Position numbers and translations under genes: made by a program | The notes under the pieces: model-generated | Database searches by the model: none | What the model saw: the letters and a program-made list of their open reading frames with translations, nothing else | What the model was told of the DNA's origin: nothing | Part shown: in pieces, positions 23,755 through 35,598 of the stretch | How positions within the stretch are numbered: position 1 is the stretch's first letter | How the letters are laid out: each line of letters opens with the position of its first letter | Source: Leptoclinus maculatus | Taxonomy: Eukaryota; Chordata; Actinopteri; Perciformes; Stichaeidae | Direction of reading: 5' to 3' | Assembly: GCA_032191485.1 (NCBI GenBank) | Contig: JAVDOI010000011.1 | Location: forward strand, 15,792,617 to 15,856,616 | DNA length: 64,000 nt

Positions 23755-24576
23755 ATGAACTGGGGGAGCTTTTATGCCGTGATCAGCGGCGTAAACAGGC
23801 ACTCTACCGGCATCGGGCGCGTTTGGCTCTCCGTCATCTTCATCTTCCGTATCCTGGTCCTGGTGGTCGCTGCCGAGAGCGTTTGGGGAGATGAGAAGTC
23901 CGGCTTCGTCTGCAACACCCAGCAGCCCGGCTGCAACAGCGTCTGCTACGACCAGTTCTTCCCCATCTCGCACATCCGCCTGTGGGCGCTCCAGCTCATC
24001 CTGGTCTCCACCCCTGCCCTGCTGGTGGCCATGCATGTGGCCCACCGACGCCACATCGACAAGAAGATCCTGAAGAGGACGGGCCGCAGCAGTCCCAAGG
24101 AGCTGGAACACATCAAGAACCAGAAGTTCCAGATCACCGGAGCACTGTGGTGGACATACATGATCAGTATCATCGTCAGAATCCTCTTCGAGGTGGCTTT
24201 TCTGTACATTTTCTACTTGATCTATCCTGGCTTTAAGATGGTGCGTTTGGTAAAGTGTGACTCGTACCCATGCCCCAACACAGTGGACTGTTTTGTCTCC
24301 AGACCGACAGAAAAGACCATATTCACTGTGTTCATGCTGTCGGTGTCCGGGGTGTGTGTGCTGCTTAACCTGGCTGAGGTGGTGTACCTCATAGGCAGGG
24401 CCTGTAAACGGTGCTTCGCAGGCCCTGAGGAAGAGCCCAAAGTAGCTTGGATAAGTCGAAGATTGTCTACTTATAGGCAAAATGAAATCAATCAGCTGAT
24501 AGCAGACCAGTCTCTTAAGTCTAAGTTCACTGTGACCAAAAAGAGCCCGACTGAGGAAAGGTGTTCAGCTTTCTGA
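23755..24576 (+). CDS. gjb1: Connexin 32 (gap junction beta-1)
   Basis: Six connexins make a hemichannel; two dock as an intercellular channel. Cx32 is a main gap junction protein of liver and myelinating glia. The 273-residue protein is in one coding exon. It opens MNWGSFYAVISGVNRHSTGI and has four transmembrane segments, the first extracellular loop CNTQQPGCNSVC (C-x6-C-x3-C), the second loop CDSYPCPNTVDC (C-x4-C-x5-C), and the SRPTEKT motif before TM4. The short cytoplasmic loop and the tail with RQNEINQL are typical of Cx32 rather than other beta connexins. The C-terminus CSAF fits a CaaX prenylation box, matching the prenylated terminal cysteine known in mammalian Cx32. Candidate poly(A) signals are at about 25923 and 26900. 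Confidence 0.96.
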   Translation: MNWGSFYAVISGVNRHSTGIGRVWLSVIFIFRILVLVVAAESVWGDEKSGFVCNTQQPGCNSVCYDQFFPISHIRLWALQLILVSTPALLVAMHVAHRRHIDKKILKRTGRSSPKELEHIKNQKFQITGALWWTYMISIIVRILFEVAFLYIFYLIYPGFKMVRLVKCDSYPCPNTVDCFVSRPTEKTIFTVFMLSVSGVCVLLNLAEVVYLIGRACKRCFAGPEEEPKVAWISRRLSTYRQNEINQLIADQSLKSKFTVTKKSPTEERCSAF

Positions 24577-27000
24577 AACTCTGCCTCTCCTCTTAAACTA
24601 ATCAACAGCAATTAGACCATGGGTCACGTTGCTCTGCATTAGTGTCACATATTCTGTACACATTCACGCCATCTATTTATATATCATTCAGTCAGTCGCT
24701 TAGTTTTTTTTGTTTTTACTGACACAAGTGGTGGTTGCTGTTGGAACTCGTCTAGACTATTTGGAGCCTGTAGGTAAGGAGGTAAGGTAAAGGACCACAC
24801 CAGTGTTGTTGCTTGTTTTACACCATGTTGACTTTGGTGTCAACAATCTGCCAAAGCTCATTTTAGTGGTTTTCATTTGATTACAGTGTGAGAAGCAACT
24901 TGCCGAGGTGCAAAGTATCTTCAGCTGATGAAGCCATGCCGGTGTGAGCATCAAACCTTCATCATTTGTTTGTCAAAGTTGTGTCATTATTGCTTGATAA
25001 TACGGTTCAAACTATAGATTTGTTTTAATCCTACACAGTTGTATTTACAAGATATAACTGTGATGAAATCATGCCCATCAAGCAAATTGATTTTGTATCT
25101 ATTTGGCATTGGAGGTGTCTGTTTGGGAGAGAACGTGATTCTTGGATGACAGTTTCTCACCGTCACCAGACATTTCACATTCAGTCTCCTCAATCATCAT
25201 TTCAGTTGCTTTATCACGCGTCAATAATGTAGCTTTGACACAAAACAGGAAACGGGCTGCCGTCCGGAAGGCATGAAAAACATTCAAACTGAAAAATATA
25301 GTAGTAGTAGTATGCATGATTTCTGATGATTAAGCCAAAATGTGCAAAATCACCAGTGTGGTCCTTTGGTGCAAAGATTACAGTAGAGATTAAAATGCTG
25401 GATAGAAAGCAAACTTTTTATTTACATCAAACATGTTAATATGTACCATATTTAATTCCAGTCGGAGTCAAAGCAAGGAACTGGAAAAGGGCAGTTATGT
25501 GAGTAAATGCCATTCAAGCAGACAGCTGTACAGTGTTCATTTTGTCGACAAAGATTTTGATGACAAAGTATTCGTTTAGGCTCTTTTATATCATGGCCAA
25601 ATTATAACGACAACGTACATCCCAAAAAAATTGTCCGACAAAAATGATGGCGAAATCTGTTCATCATATCATAACTAGTGTTGACTGAAGGGTTTTCACA
25701 GACTCGTGTTATCCAAACATTTCCAACTCCAGAGCGTTGTAAAGTCCAAAAGTTTAAATGTGTTGAAAAAAGAAAGATGTAATCATTTCCAAAATTCACA
25801 GCATGAAAGAAATATGATTCTTCAGTCCACATTTTCTCTGTGGTCAAAAAAGTGTTTACTCTCCGGCTTGCCGCGGCGCACACAAAGAAAAGCTCACCCT
25901 GACAACATCTGCTACACATTCATGAATAAAATAATATATAAGATTTTAAGATTCAACAAAGCTCTTCTGCTCTAACAATGCAGTGTAAACACTTCTATAA
26001 CTGGGGTATAGGCGCTCTGCTGAGTGGAACAGGACTCTGAATTTAGCAGAAGACCTCAGTAATGTAGAAAGAAGTCTGTTTTGTCAGGTTATACATATTA
26101 TCAGTGTCTGATAACCAATAATGATAGACGGTGAGTCTGTAACACAGCAGCCAGGAGAAATATCCTTCAGCAAAATCCATTACAGTATTATGAATCTGTC
26201 TGAGAAAGTTACGACTAAAACATTAACTAAAATTTGACTAAAATTAAAACTAAGTTCCAATGACTAAAAAAAAAATCCCCAAAGAATAAAATGTGACTTT
26301 AAACCAACTACAGTTTATCTACAAGTCAGCAACTAAGGCAAAAACTAAATTTGCTATGGAAATATTACAATATAAAATACTGTCCAGATGTGGACAGCTG
26401 TCATTAAATATCATTCCACAAGGGATGAAAAACTAAATTGTACACAAACACATCTTTACTACTGACCTCTTATGTTATCTCAACAGTAGTCAGAATGGTG
26501 GACAGAGCAAAGGTTTATTTCAGTAAACCATGCACCATCTCAGTACTGTACTCATGTCTTTGTATATCTTTGTATTCAATTGTAAGTACTGCCTTACTTA
26601 CTTCATTGTAGCTTCTGTTTGAGGTGATCTTTCTGTGTTTGCGGTTGACCTACTGTTTAACAGAGACAGTTGCATTGTTCTTTCCTCAATATTACTCTGT
26701 ATCATATTATTCAGTATCTCTCTGTATGTCCCATACGCTGGTATCTGTTTCTACAACTGCTCTATTACACAGTTATACACATTGTAGTGCATCCAAAAAC
26801 CCTGACGTCGATATTTATGCCTAAATCTACATATATGAATTTACACCCAGGTAAACAACCCAGATAATGTATAACTAGGGTTAAAACTATGTGTATATTA
26901 TGTAATATACTGAAATAAAGTGCTTGATAATTTGACATTATTTGAAGTTACTTAGCAAACATGACATTTGAGTTTCTTTCAAAATGTTGAAAGCAAAGAA
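24577..27000. other. gjb1 3' UTR and intergenic sequence
   Basis: No coding exon recognised. AT-rich, with short homopolymers and AATAAA motifs (about 25923 and 26900) that could end the gjb1 transcript. Open frames on either strand are short and have no gene-like motifs. Confidence 0.5.
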
Positions 27001-27660
27001 ACCTAGTTATATAAAAAGTGTTTTCCATTTTCATACTTGGATCCCGGGGCTCATCTCATTACTGATATGTTAAAACAGAACTTTTTTTTCCCCCTCCTGT
27101 CACTTCCTTGTAACTCGAGGATGCAAATGGCTCCTCATCTCCAAATCATGCCCCCCGTGATAGGAGAGACCCTCGTGCTATATTTAGACCACTTGTGGCC
27201 AGACAGACTTAGCGGACACCGTCATTGGCCAGCTGCCCTGTCACTCACCGTAACAAGCGAGTAGAGGTGCTTTAACAGTTTACATTAGAGACTGTACCCT
27301 GTGCCAAATGTAACCACAGAGGGGAGGAGGTGTTTGAGGGAGGGCAGGCCGGACATGGTTCAGAGTGGGTCCAGCAGGTTACGTGTGTGTGTTGTGGTCA
27401 GTGGGAGACAACCGAGAGGCCCGGATCCTGATTCCTGCCTTTGCTGTGTTTGGAAACGGAAGACTGAGTCGGTGGGTTTGTCGGTGTGGAACAAGAGGTT
27501 GTGGCCGGCAGAAGTCCACTTTTCCTGTCCATTCAAGGGCATTGCTGGGGGCCCAAAGATCAGCTTTGCACTGAGGCCTGTCGGCGAAGCAGGCGGCCTC
27601 ATGGACCCTCGAAGACGCGTAGGGCTTCACTGCAGGGGATGCATAAGCTGACAAGGTGGG
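27001..27660 (+). promoter_or_regulatory. Candidate promoter/5' exon of the alpha connexin
   Basis: A GC-rich block in an AT-rich region. It contains CTATATTTAG (27178-27187), which fits the MEF2 consensus, then an E-box-like CCACTTGTGG, and ends near a donor-like AAGGTGGGT at about 27653. It sits 0.9 kb upstream of the connexin coding exon, whose acceptor is at about 28550, and may be its non-coding first exon. Inference only. Confidence 0.35.
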
Positions 27661-28048
27661 TTTATCCTGTAAATGTGACTTCTCTGTGATTGTCTGTGAA
27701 CTAAGACCTTTGTGGATTGAGGTGCTTTCGGCATTTAAAGTTCAGACACCTTACTCGGGGTAGATGTCGTTTGTTCTACTTATTTATTCTTCTCTGATGT
27801 TCATCATGTTATCTTTTGTCATTGAGGATTACAAAGTCTGAGCGGTTTGATATTGAAAGCATACGTTTGTTTAAAATTGCAGCCCAGTCTACAGTAGTTA
27901 AAACACAAGATAGATTTCTTAGTGGTGTCTCCCTAAACATCATTTCATCTGGCACATTTCAGCTGTAATCAGAATACATTATCCCTCGCAGTAGCATACT
28001 ATGTGTGCTGAATGTGCTGCCCTGCTAGTGTACAGTACAGCCATCAGT

Positions 28049-28155
28049 AGAATATATATATATATATATATATATATGTATAAAATGATGAGTTACAGTA
28101 GCTGATGATATGACTCAACTGTTTCTAGTTCGCACTTCCCCCCCCCCCCCCCCCC
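28049..28155. repeat. (AT)n and poly-C tracts
   Basis: An AT run at about 28051-28077 and a run of 17 C at about 28139-28155 lie close together upstream of the alpha connexin. The C-run can form a G-quadruplex on the minus strand, or may vary in length from sequencing slippage. Confidence 0.85.
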
Positions 28156-28573
28156 ACTGCCTGGAGTTTGATTTCACCTTGTGTGTGGATCGTGTTGCTG
28201 TGGCCCGAGCCGTGCAGGCCAAGAGAGAGCCACATAATCATGACTGGAAGGTGCCATCCCCCCCCTGTCCGCACTTGCCAAATATATACCCTTCTAAAGT
28301 AAATATAATCCCGTCTGTGTCCACGTGGGAAAAAAATACTACCTGCTCAGCAGCAGAGTCCCCCAGTTGTACACTCGGTTAGCAGCTCGGCTCTTTAAAG
28401 AATCTGCTGAACTTGCTAAGACGTTTTACAGAATGTGTAGTCATCAGGAACACTGAAGCTTACTTTAACCACTGGATATGTATTATTACACGAGTCACAA
28501 ATCAAGCTGAGAAACTATTTTTGGCCTTTTTTTGTTTATGTATCTCCAGTCCCAGATCTGAGCTCACACAGCC

Positions 28574-29656
28574 ATGGGGGACTGGAACCTGCTGGGAAAG
28601 CTGCTAGAAAAAGCCCAGGAGCACTCCACTGTGGTGGGGAAGGTGTGGCTCACCGTCCTGTTCATCTTCCGCATCCTGATCCTGAGTGCCGCGACAGAGA
28701 AGGTGTGGAGCGACGAGCTCTCGGGCTTCACCTGCGACACCAAGCAGCCGGGTTGTGAGAACGTGTGCTACGACTTCACTTTCCCCATCTCCCACGTCCG
28801 CTTTTGGGTGCTGCAGATCATCTTTGTGTCCACGCCGACGTTGATCTACCTGGGACACATCGTCCACCTGGTGCGGATGGAGGAGAAGCACAACGAGAGG
28901 GACAAGGAGAGGGAACTCGCAAATCATTCAGACAAGCAGGCCCTTGTTGTGGATGGTAAGCACAAGAAGCCTCTGGTGAGGGACCTGAAGGGTCGAGTGC
29001 GCCTGCAGGGAGAGCTCTTGCGCACATATGTATTTAATGTGGTCTTTAAAACCCTGTTTGAGGTGGGTTTCATCGTGGCTCAGTATCTCTTGTACGGCTT
29101 TCAGCTGAAGCCCATGTACACATGTGACAGACTGCCCTGCCCCAATGTGGTAAACTGCTACATATCACGTCCCACGGAGAAAACCATCTTCATCATCTTC
29201 ATGCTGGGAGTTGCTAGCGTGTCTCTGCTCCTCAACCTCGTAGAGATCTACCACCTGGGCTTCACCAAGTGTCGCCAGGGCATCACCTTCAGGAGACGTA
29301 ATCGGTCCCCTGTGTGTCTCCCCAAGGAGCCCAAAGAGGCTGCGGTGCCATATGCGCCGTGTTACGAAGACTACTTCCACCAAGTCCAGCCGGCATACCC
29401 GCCCGTACCCAGCTACGACCTCTCCCCTCTGTCTGAAGGCACAGACTCGTCCTTCCACCCCTACCACAGCAAGGCGGCCTACAAACAGAATAAGGACAAC
29501 TTGGCGGTGGAAAGGAGCAGCAGCAAGCCAGAGGAATGTGACCTAAAAGGAAAGAAAGGAGCGGGATCAGCCCCTGGTTCACCGACGCAGGCCAGGCCCG
29601 GCCGCAGTGCCAAACACAGCAACAACAAGACTAGAATAGATGATCTGCAGATATAA
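28574..29656 (+). CDS. Alpha-type connexin (Cx46/Cx39.9-like)
   Basis: A gap junction channel subunit, 360 residues, coded in one exon after a splice acceptor (ATCTCCAG) at about 28550. It begins MGDWNLLGKLLEKAQEHST, typical of alpha connexins. It has four transmembrane segments, loop-one CDTKQPGCENVC, loop-two CDRLPCPNVVNC and SRPTEKTIFIIFML before TM4. The cytoplasmic loop is long and charged. The C-terminus ends DDLQI, similar to the PDZ-binding ends of alpha connexins. The core reads closest to the GJA3 (Cx46) group. The length, giving roughly 40 kDa, also suits fish Cx39.9 (gja2), known from muscle. Orthology cannot be fixed without a tree. Poly(A) signal AATAAA is at 30496-30501. It lies same-strand about 4 kb after gjb1. 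Confidence 0.93.
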   Translation: MGDWNLLGKLLEKAQEHSTVVGKVWLTVLFIFRILILSAATEKVWSDELSGFTCDTKQPGCENVCYDFTFPISHVRFWVLQIIFVSTPTLIYLGHIVHLVRMEEKHNERDKERELANHSDKQALVVDGKHKKPLVRDLKGRVRLQGELLRTYVFNVVFKTLFEVGFIVAQYLLYGFQLKPMYTCDRLPCPNVVNCYISRPTEKTIFIIFMLGVASVSLLLNLVEIYHLGFTKCRQGITFRRRNRSPVCLPKEPKEAAVPYAPCYEDYFHQVQPAYPPVPSYDLSPLSEGTDSSFHPYHSKAAYKQNKDNLAVERSSSKPEECDLKGKKGAGSAPGSPTQARPGRSAKHSNNKTRIDDLQI

Positions 29657-32600
29657 GGGGGTTTATGTTACTCTGAGGGTGTCTTAAAATGCTGTGAGGG
29701 GATCATGTGTTGTTTGGAAGCATGCATACATGCTGAACTGACTCCCCTCTTTAAGATGGCACACGTTTGACTCATGCCAACTCAGAGGGGAGTGACATTC
29801 AACAGAGAGGCTGCAGTTGTACAGTAAAGACTGTGGGTCTAATCAAATATCTAATGAGCTCAGACTTCTTCAAAGGAGGTTCTGCTCCACTGAGAAGTGT
29901 CCCGTAGCTGGCTTTTCTTTTGAAAAGCTTAATTGGATTTCACATTAGACGGTAGCATTAATGATATGCGGCACACATTTTGTGACAACACCATATTTCT
30001 CAGTCAGTGTCTCCACTTATTCACTATTGTCACAGAAAACAAAAACAAACTCAACAGAAAGATACAGTCTGCTCAGGTTTGATATGAATGTGAATGAACC
30101 TGCACTTCTGCGTATAAAGTTGTCCAAACTTTTGGAAATAGAATCCAGGACAGAAACTTCTTCAGCTCTGGCTTGACCTCATTTGAGGAAATCAGATCGT
30201 TCAATTGAACTTCCTTTAACTGTTTTGAGCATAGTTCACTTGCTTAGACTTGAAGTGAAAAGTTGTGCAATAACCCGACAACACATTGGACACTAGGAAT
30301 AGTTCCAGGAGGCGCCTCAAAATACATTGCACTGGTCTCAGGAGTTCTCACATTTGTACTGCCTCTTTTTATTGCGACAGCCAGCAAGTACATAATTCGA
30401 AGCACATTGTGTTCATCCTTGTTTGTATCTGTGTTTGTGCCGTTTGTTTTTCTGTAAAGCACTTGCTGACAACCATATTTGTAAAACTTGCTTGAAATAA
30501 ATCTGTCTTAAATTTGCAAAGTAAACAGTGTGTTTATAATAACTTTATCAGGAAAATGGCGGATCATCTCACTGGGACTCATGTTGCAACTGTTGTTCAT
30601 ATTTCTCAAAAACAAAATCGCCTCAGGAGTAGACACAATGATATAGGTAATATTTAGGTTCAGCTACAACATATATATTGTAGCTCTGCAGCTGAATCTT
30701 TTTTTTATTTTTGAAACACTGTATCTCTGAAATTAGAATCAACCAGGTGTACTTTGAGTCATCCGTATCCACCCACAAACATGCCAACGTGCTCGAGCGG
30801 GAACAAACATGCCGTGTTAAGTCTTTGCTGTCTGCATATCCCACACATGCACATCTTACACACACGTGTGCCGGGAAAACGCAGCACACAGGCACCCCTG
30901 GTATGGAAACCTTGAAATGAATGACATAGCATGTTCATGACGAGGAAGCTGTCTCATACCTTTTGACTACATTCATCATTTTCTGTCAATGCTCAATGTG
31001 CCAAGGGAAGAACAAACTTTTGACTTAACTTGTATTAAAACTAAAACGATAAATGACTCTTTTAGCTGAAGTTTAAAGATGCGTTGAGATATGTTTGAGT
31101 GTAGTCTGTGCATACTATTCCGTACTTTAGTGTGTTGCTGGGCCAGAAACAACATATGTCAGATCTCCCAGAGAAAAGTGTCGGGAGTGTTATTTGAAAT
31201 GTATGGCCCCATAAATCAGAAAGTAAACCAGAATCTCTAAATCTCAGGGATTCTGAAATGTTGACAGATGAATTGATATGAGTTATGAGTAGAGCTGGAT
31301 ATCCAGCACTTTGAAATAAAATCCTTTTAGTGTAAGGCCAGCATTTGAAATTGTAGTTGCTTCGTAATATAAAGGTTTCTATTCTGACTGAATCACGTAA
31401 TGAAAGTATGTGATATGTTAGCATTAGATGACATGATGTCGTTTTTTTTTTTGTAGAAAAACTGCCATGATTTTGATCAATGGTGGCTTTTTTTTATTAC
31501 GTAGCTCTGCAAGTGAAATTAATAGCAGCATCCTCAGCTCTGACACATTTTCGACTTTACAAGAATGGTGATCTCAATGGAGTTTGGTGGGGAGAGGGGC
31601 TGAACATTCTGTTTTCAATATAATGTTATCAGTGTTTTCTTTGTATCCTCCCCGTGACTTAGAGAAACATTGCAACACTCTCCCCACTATATACAATAAA
31701 GTTAGTGAACACTTATGAACTGGTTAAATGAATTGTGTCATTAATAAAATAATTTAAGACATGGTCCTTAATTTAAACCTTAATATCTTAATTAATTAAT
31801 CATTTTCACAAAACCACCAAATCGCATTATAGAATTAACAATATAAACTATTAGGATACTCTCTCACTTCAGGAAACAAAAAGAAATAGACACATAACCC
31901 TGAGGGAAACATAGCTTACCTTACTCATTAGAGATAAGGAGCTAATTAGATAGCCTTCCAATTACCTTTCAGTTAAATTAAGAACTCTAATGCGCAAAAT
32001 AGATTATGGCATAATCTTATACAAACAAAGAAAAAAAAAACACACAATATACAATGTGAAATTGAATACAGCAAAGCACCTACACAAACAAAAAACAATT
32101 AAAACTCTCAATGTCAGTTATGATTTCATAGTATATGGGGCTTAACTAAAGATATATTTAAATATGCAGTGTAACTATTTGTAGCCTAATCAAGAGTCCA
32201 GACTGAGGACACTTTTAACTTCTAAATGTCTACACTTTTAAAATGCATACTGTAAACAATATTTAACGTTTGATGAAGTTGTTTCTTTTGTGCTAAAGCC
32301 ATTACTTATCTTCTCAAAAGCACCTAAGCAGAGTTACATGGGAAATAACAGCACAGATTATTACAATAAAGCGCCACCTTGGTACATGTGTAATGTAATA
32401 AATGCATGTGCCCACATGAGAATTCTATAACTTTATTCGGTTTTGTTCCCTCTGGTGCAATGCTTTGCATTATCTTCCACTAGTTGTAGCACAGTACTCT
32501 ACTGCCCTCTCTCTTTACCTTTACTCAAACACTGACATGCTGCTCGTCTGAGGGTTGCGTCTGCTGTGTACGCCATCTGCTGGGCAAAGGGTATCCATGA

Positions 32601-33760
32601 AACAGAGACACTTTAGTTTGTTGTAATGCAGGTAAATAACTGAGTGCATACAAGTGAACATTTATTATGATGCATCGCTGTATATCTTCTTTTCAATTCG
32701 GATATATTCATTCAAAGAGTCTGTACTGAATGTGGAATGCATCTTAGGATAAGAAGGGCACAGAGAATAGAATCATCAAAATGTTGTAGTTTTTATTTAT
32801 TGCCTGACTCAAGTAAGTTCAGCACTGTCTGGCCTGTTTCATCACACTCACACTATACACCCAACCTGCTAATGTGTGATAAATGACAAAGAGCCAGAAG
32901 CAAAGCCTGTCCTTGCAGCAACACAGTTTTAGAAATATCAGCCAAAAGGCAAATGAGGCCTCTGATGTTTGCTGACAGAATCAGTCTGATTGCTTGCAGG
33001 CCTGTCACCTCATCACCAACACCAGCCTAGTTAAACTCAGTGCTGACTGCAGAGCTCCAACAACATACTGGGAAATACAGTATGTGAGCTACACGAGAGA
33101 GCTTGTTGAAAAGAGACTCACAGAAATCAGATGCCAAAATGGTTTCTGAGGCAGAAAACATCATGATGGCTCGGCATTGTTTGCCATTTCCTTATATAAT
33201 CATATTATGTTGTCTGCGGGGCAGGCTGACTGTTTGCTGGATAGCTGGAACTCTCTGTAGAAGTCAAGAAGGTTGCCTAAGAACTTTCATCTCAGCAAAC
33301 TTTATTCTCCGTATACTATAACCGGCTTGATAAAAAGCTGGATAACAATGACATTTCTTCATGTGAATTCTGCTTTGAAAGAGTATGAATCAGGTAATCA
33401 ATTTTGATCATTTTTACTGTAGCATTTTGTTATTGCATGTCAGACGTGTTGCTGCAGTGACAGATGAATTTGCTTCTGGGATGAACACTATAACAAACCT
33501 ATTAATCTATGACAAAGAGGGGCAAACAAAGACTGCGTACTTATATACAAATACTGTTTGTTTTCAATGGAAGCTTTAGATTTAGACTTAGATAAAACAT
33601 AAAGCTGACATTCTTCAGAAAAAAAAAAGTATCTAAGTAAATTAGTACATGCACACATATCTCTGTGTGCACATATTTTGGTTTGGTGTGGCTTATACAA
33701 CAGATGGTATGGGAAGTGATTGCCTCTTGTGTGACACAGCTTCTTTATCACAGGCACAAA
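29657..33760. other. Alpha connexin 3' UTR and gene-poor spacer
   Basis: The first 850 bases are probably 3' UTR ending after AATAAA at 30496. From there to the repeat island no exon, RNA gene or clear transposon was recognised; the sequence is AT-rich with scattered short open frames. Confidence 0.5.
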
Positions 33761-33769
33761 TAAAATAAA

Positions 33770-34022
33770 AAAAAAGTCATGATATAATATGTCGAAGAGA
33801 TTATAAATCAGAGTATAATACGTCGAGGAAAAAAAAAAAGTAATCTTATTGCATGTCGAAAAAATGTCATAGTAAAGTATATCAAAAGTAGTCACGAAAG
33901 AGTCATAGCATAATATATAAAAAAAGTCATAGTATAATATGTTGAAAATATTCATGAAAAAGGTCAAAGTATGTAAGTAATTGTAGAGTATGTTGAAAAA
34001 AGTTGTTAAAATGTTAGTGTAG
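33770..34022. repeat. Degenerate tandem repeat (GTCATAGTATAATATGTCGA type)
   Basis: Roughly 25-40-base units of the kind AAAAAGTCATAGTATAAT followed by ATGTCGA repeat about seven times with drift. Related text reappears in reverse orientation near 42165-42210 and 44075-44130. The repeat island therefore seems to have grown by insertions into one such minisatellite. Confidence 0.75.
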
Positions 34023-34331
34023 TGTGACGACCCCTCCCTTCCACCAGGGGTCTGTGTCTGTTTCCTGTCAGTTTGTCTTGCACGATGTTGATCGGCAGCT
34101 ACCGAGCCCCACCTGAGCCTGCTGGAAGTGGCCAGCTATAAAGAAGCACCCTCTTCTTTGGCTGGTGCGCCTCTCCTCCCTGCCTCCTGTTTGGAGGACC
34201 TGGCTGCTGCTTTGTTTTGGATTGTTTGTTTAGTTTAGTTATTGGTTCCTTAAATACATGTGTATTTATTACTTTTAACTCGTCTTGTCTTGTCTCCCTC
34301 ATGCTACGGCCTTTTGAGCCAGGTCGTGACA
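34023..34331 (+). mobile_element. Solo LTR (Ty3/gypsy-like)
   Basis: The element begins TGTGACGACC and ends GGTCGTGACA, so it has TG...CA ends with short inverted termini. It is flanked by the 4-base direct repeat GTAG (34019-34022 and 34332-34335). A TATA box (CTATAAAG, about 34136) and a downstream T-rich, poly(A)-like stretch fit an LTR promoter layout on the plus strand. No internal region or partner LTR is adjacent, so it is a solo LTR. Its 3' end is duplicated at about 40816-40911. Confidence 0.8.
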
Positions 34332-35597
34332 GTAGTATGTCTGTTTGTAATAAATTATAATATCATAGTATGGTATGCCATACTATGACTCTTTTGAGGG
34401 ACTATACCAGGGGTCTTCAATTAAAATTCCAAAAGGTCCAGATTGAGAAAATCTCCTCGGACAAAGGTCCGGAACATTACAATATCTAACTCGCGCCACT
34501 TAGTGCCATATATATATTCAAGAAGTCTAGTAGTAGTAACGTCTCTGTGTAGTCAACAACTGTCAAATCAAATAAAGAAAGTACACATCAATTATATTTT
34601 AACAATTATTATTCTCAGTTTTCAAAATTTAACTGGATGGATTATAAATAATACATAGAAATACATAAATAAATGTTCTTCTCTCATTTCAAGTAAAATA
34701 ATGGCTCCATCTAAAAATAAAATACACAAAAAAGAACTTTTGAAAAACTTATCTTAAAAGAAAGTGCTTGATTTTAGAAAGATGAGCCTTGTGGCTGAGG
34801 CTGCTGACGGGTATTTGCTTGATTTTTTCACATAACTCTTTTTGTTTCCCCTCAAGTAAAGTTCCAGCTACTGCACTCATGCCCTCCTCGACAACCTCTC
34901 CATCAGTAAATGGCTTTTTATCTTGACCCAAAATCCAAGCAACTTTCAGGGAACATTCGTAAGCACGTTGTTAGGCAGTGAATTAATGTGTTAATATTCT
35001 GGTGGAACGTTCATATTGGGCTCTTAAATCGTTTATTTTCTGTGCCCTCAGTTCGGATTGGAGTGGGTATGTTTGGTCTCGTAGTGGCGTTTCACATTGG
35101 CGCTTTGAATAATGGCCACGGTATCTGAGCATATGAGACAGTGGTTTAGTAGCGCCAGTAGGAAGAATGAACAAATACGAGTCCGTCCATTCTTTGTTAA
35201 AGCTGTTTTCGAGGTCCACCTTTCTCTTTTTAGAGCACGCCATGTTAACTTTGTTCTCCGACTTACTCACTTCTCTCACTGCTTCTCTCTCACTGCTCTC
35301 GCTCCGTCTCCCGCCTGTCTGCGCAATCTCACTCGACTCACAATGCATTTTGGAATAAACATTCGATTGGCTGAGTAGCGTCACGTGAGATTATTTACAA
35401 TGCATGTAATTGGTCGGTGTGTTTCCTGAACTGCTGAATGAATGCCGTAAAGGCCAGAAAAGCTGCGCAGGTTAAAACGGAAGCGCTCCGCCAAAATGTA
35501 TAATTCTCAATTATCCATCAATTATACGCCCGGGTCCGGATAGGACAGCGTCTGGGTCCGGATCCGGACCGCGGTCCGCCTATTGGCGACCCCTGGA
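34240..35597. repeat. Segmental duplication, copy A
   Basis: From inside the solo LTR to the end of a hAT element this stretch matches about 40816-42164 almost base for base. The copies differ by microsatellite length, small indels and scattered substitutions. The right edge of this copy coincides with the hAT end. The DNA to its right differs from that beside copy B. Confidence 0.9.
34408..35595 (-). mobile_element. hAT transposon remnant, copy 1
   Basis: Termini CAGGGGTC and GACCCCTG form inverted repeats. The left flank GACTATAC is the 8-base target duplication that brackets copy 2, but here the right flank is missing. On the minus strand, broken frames carry a transposase N-terminus of the ZBED/GTF2IRD2 type: MACSKKRKVDLEN, NKEWTDSY, a BED-type zinc-finger remnant (CLIC...KRHYETKH) and, further on, KPFTDGEVVEEGM with CEKIKQIPVSSLS. 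The catalytic part is absent and frameshifts are present, so it is non-autonomous. Confidence 0.85.
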
Positions 35598-35598
35598 T

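Noticed and set aside
23725..24480. 251-codon minus-strand frame over gjb1
   Set aside because: Antisense shadow of the connexin coding exon.
27301..27689. Overlapping GC-rich frames upstream of the alpha connexin
   Set aside because: Both strands are open only because of GC content; no recognisable domain. Kept only as a possible 5' exon or promoter.
33770..34022. Possible CRISPR-like repeat array
   Set aside because: Units are degenerate, adjoining and without unique spacers, and the genome is eukaryotic; it is a minisatellite.
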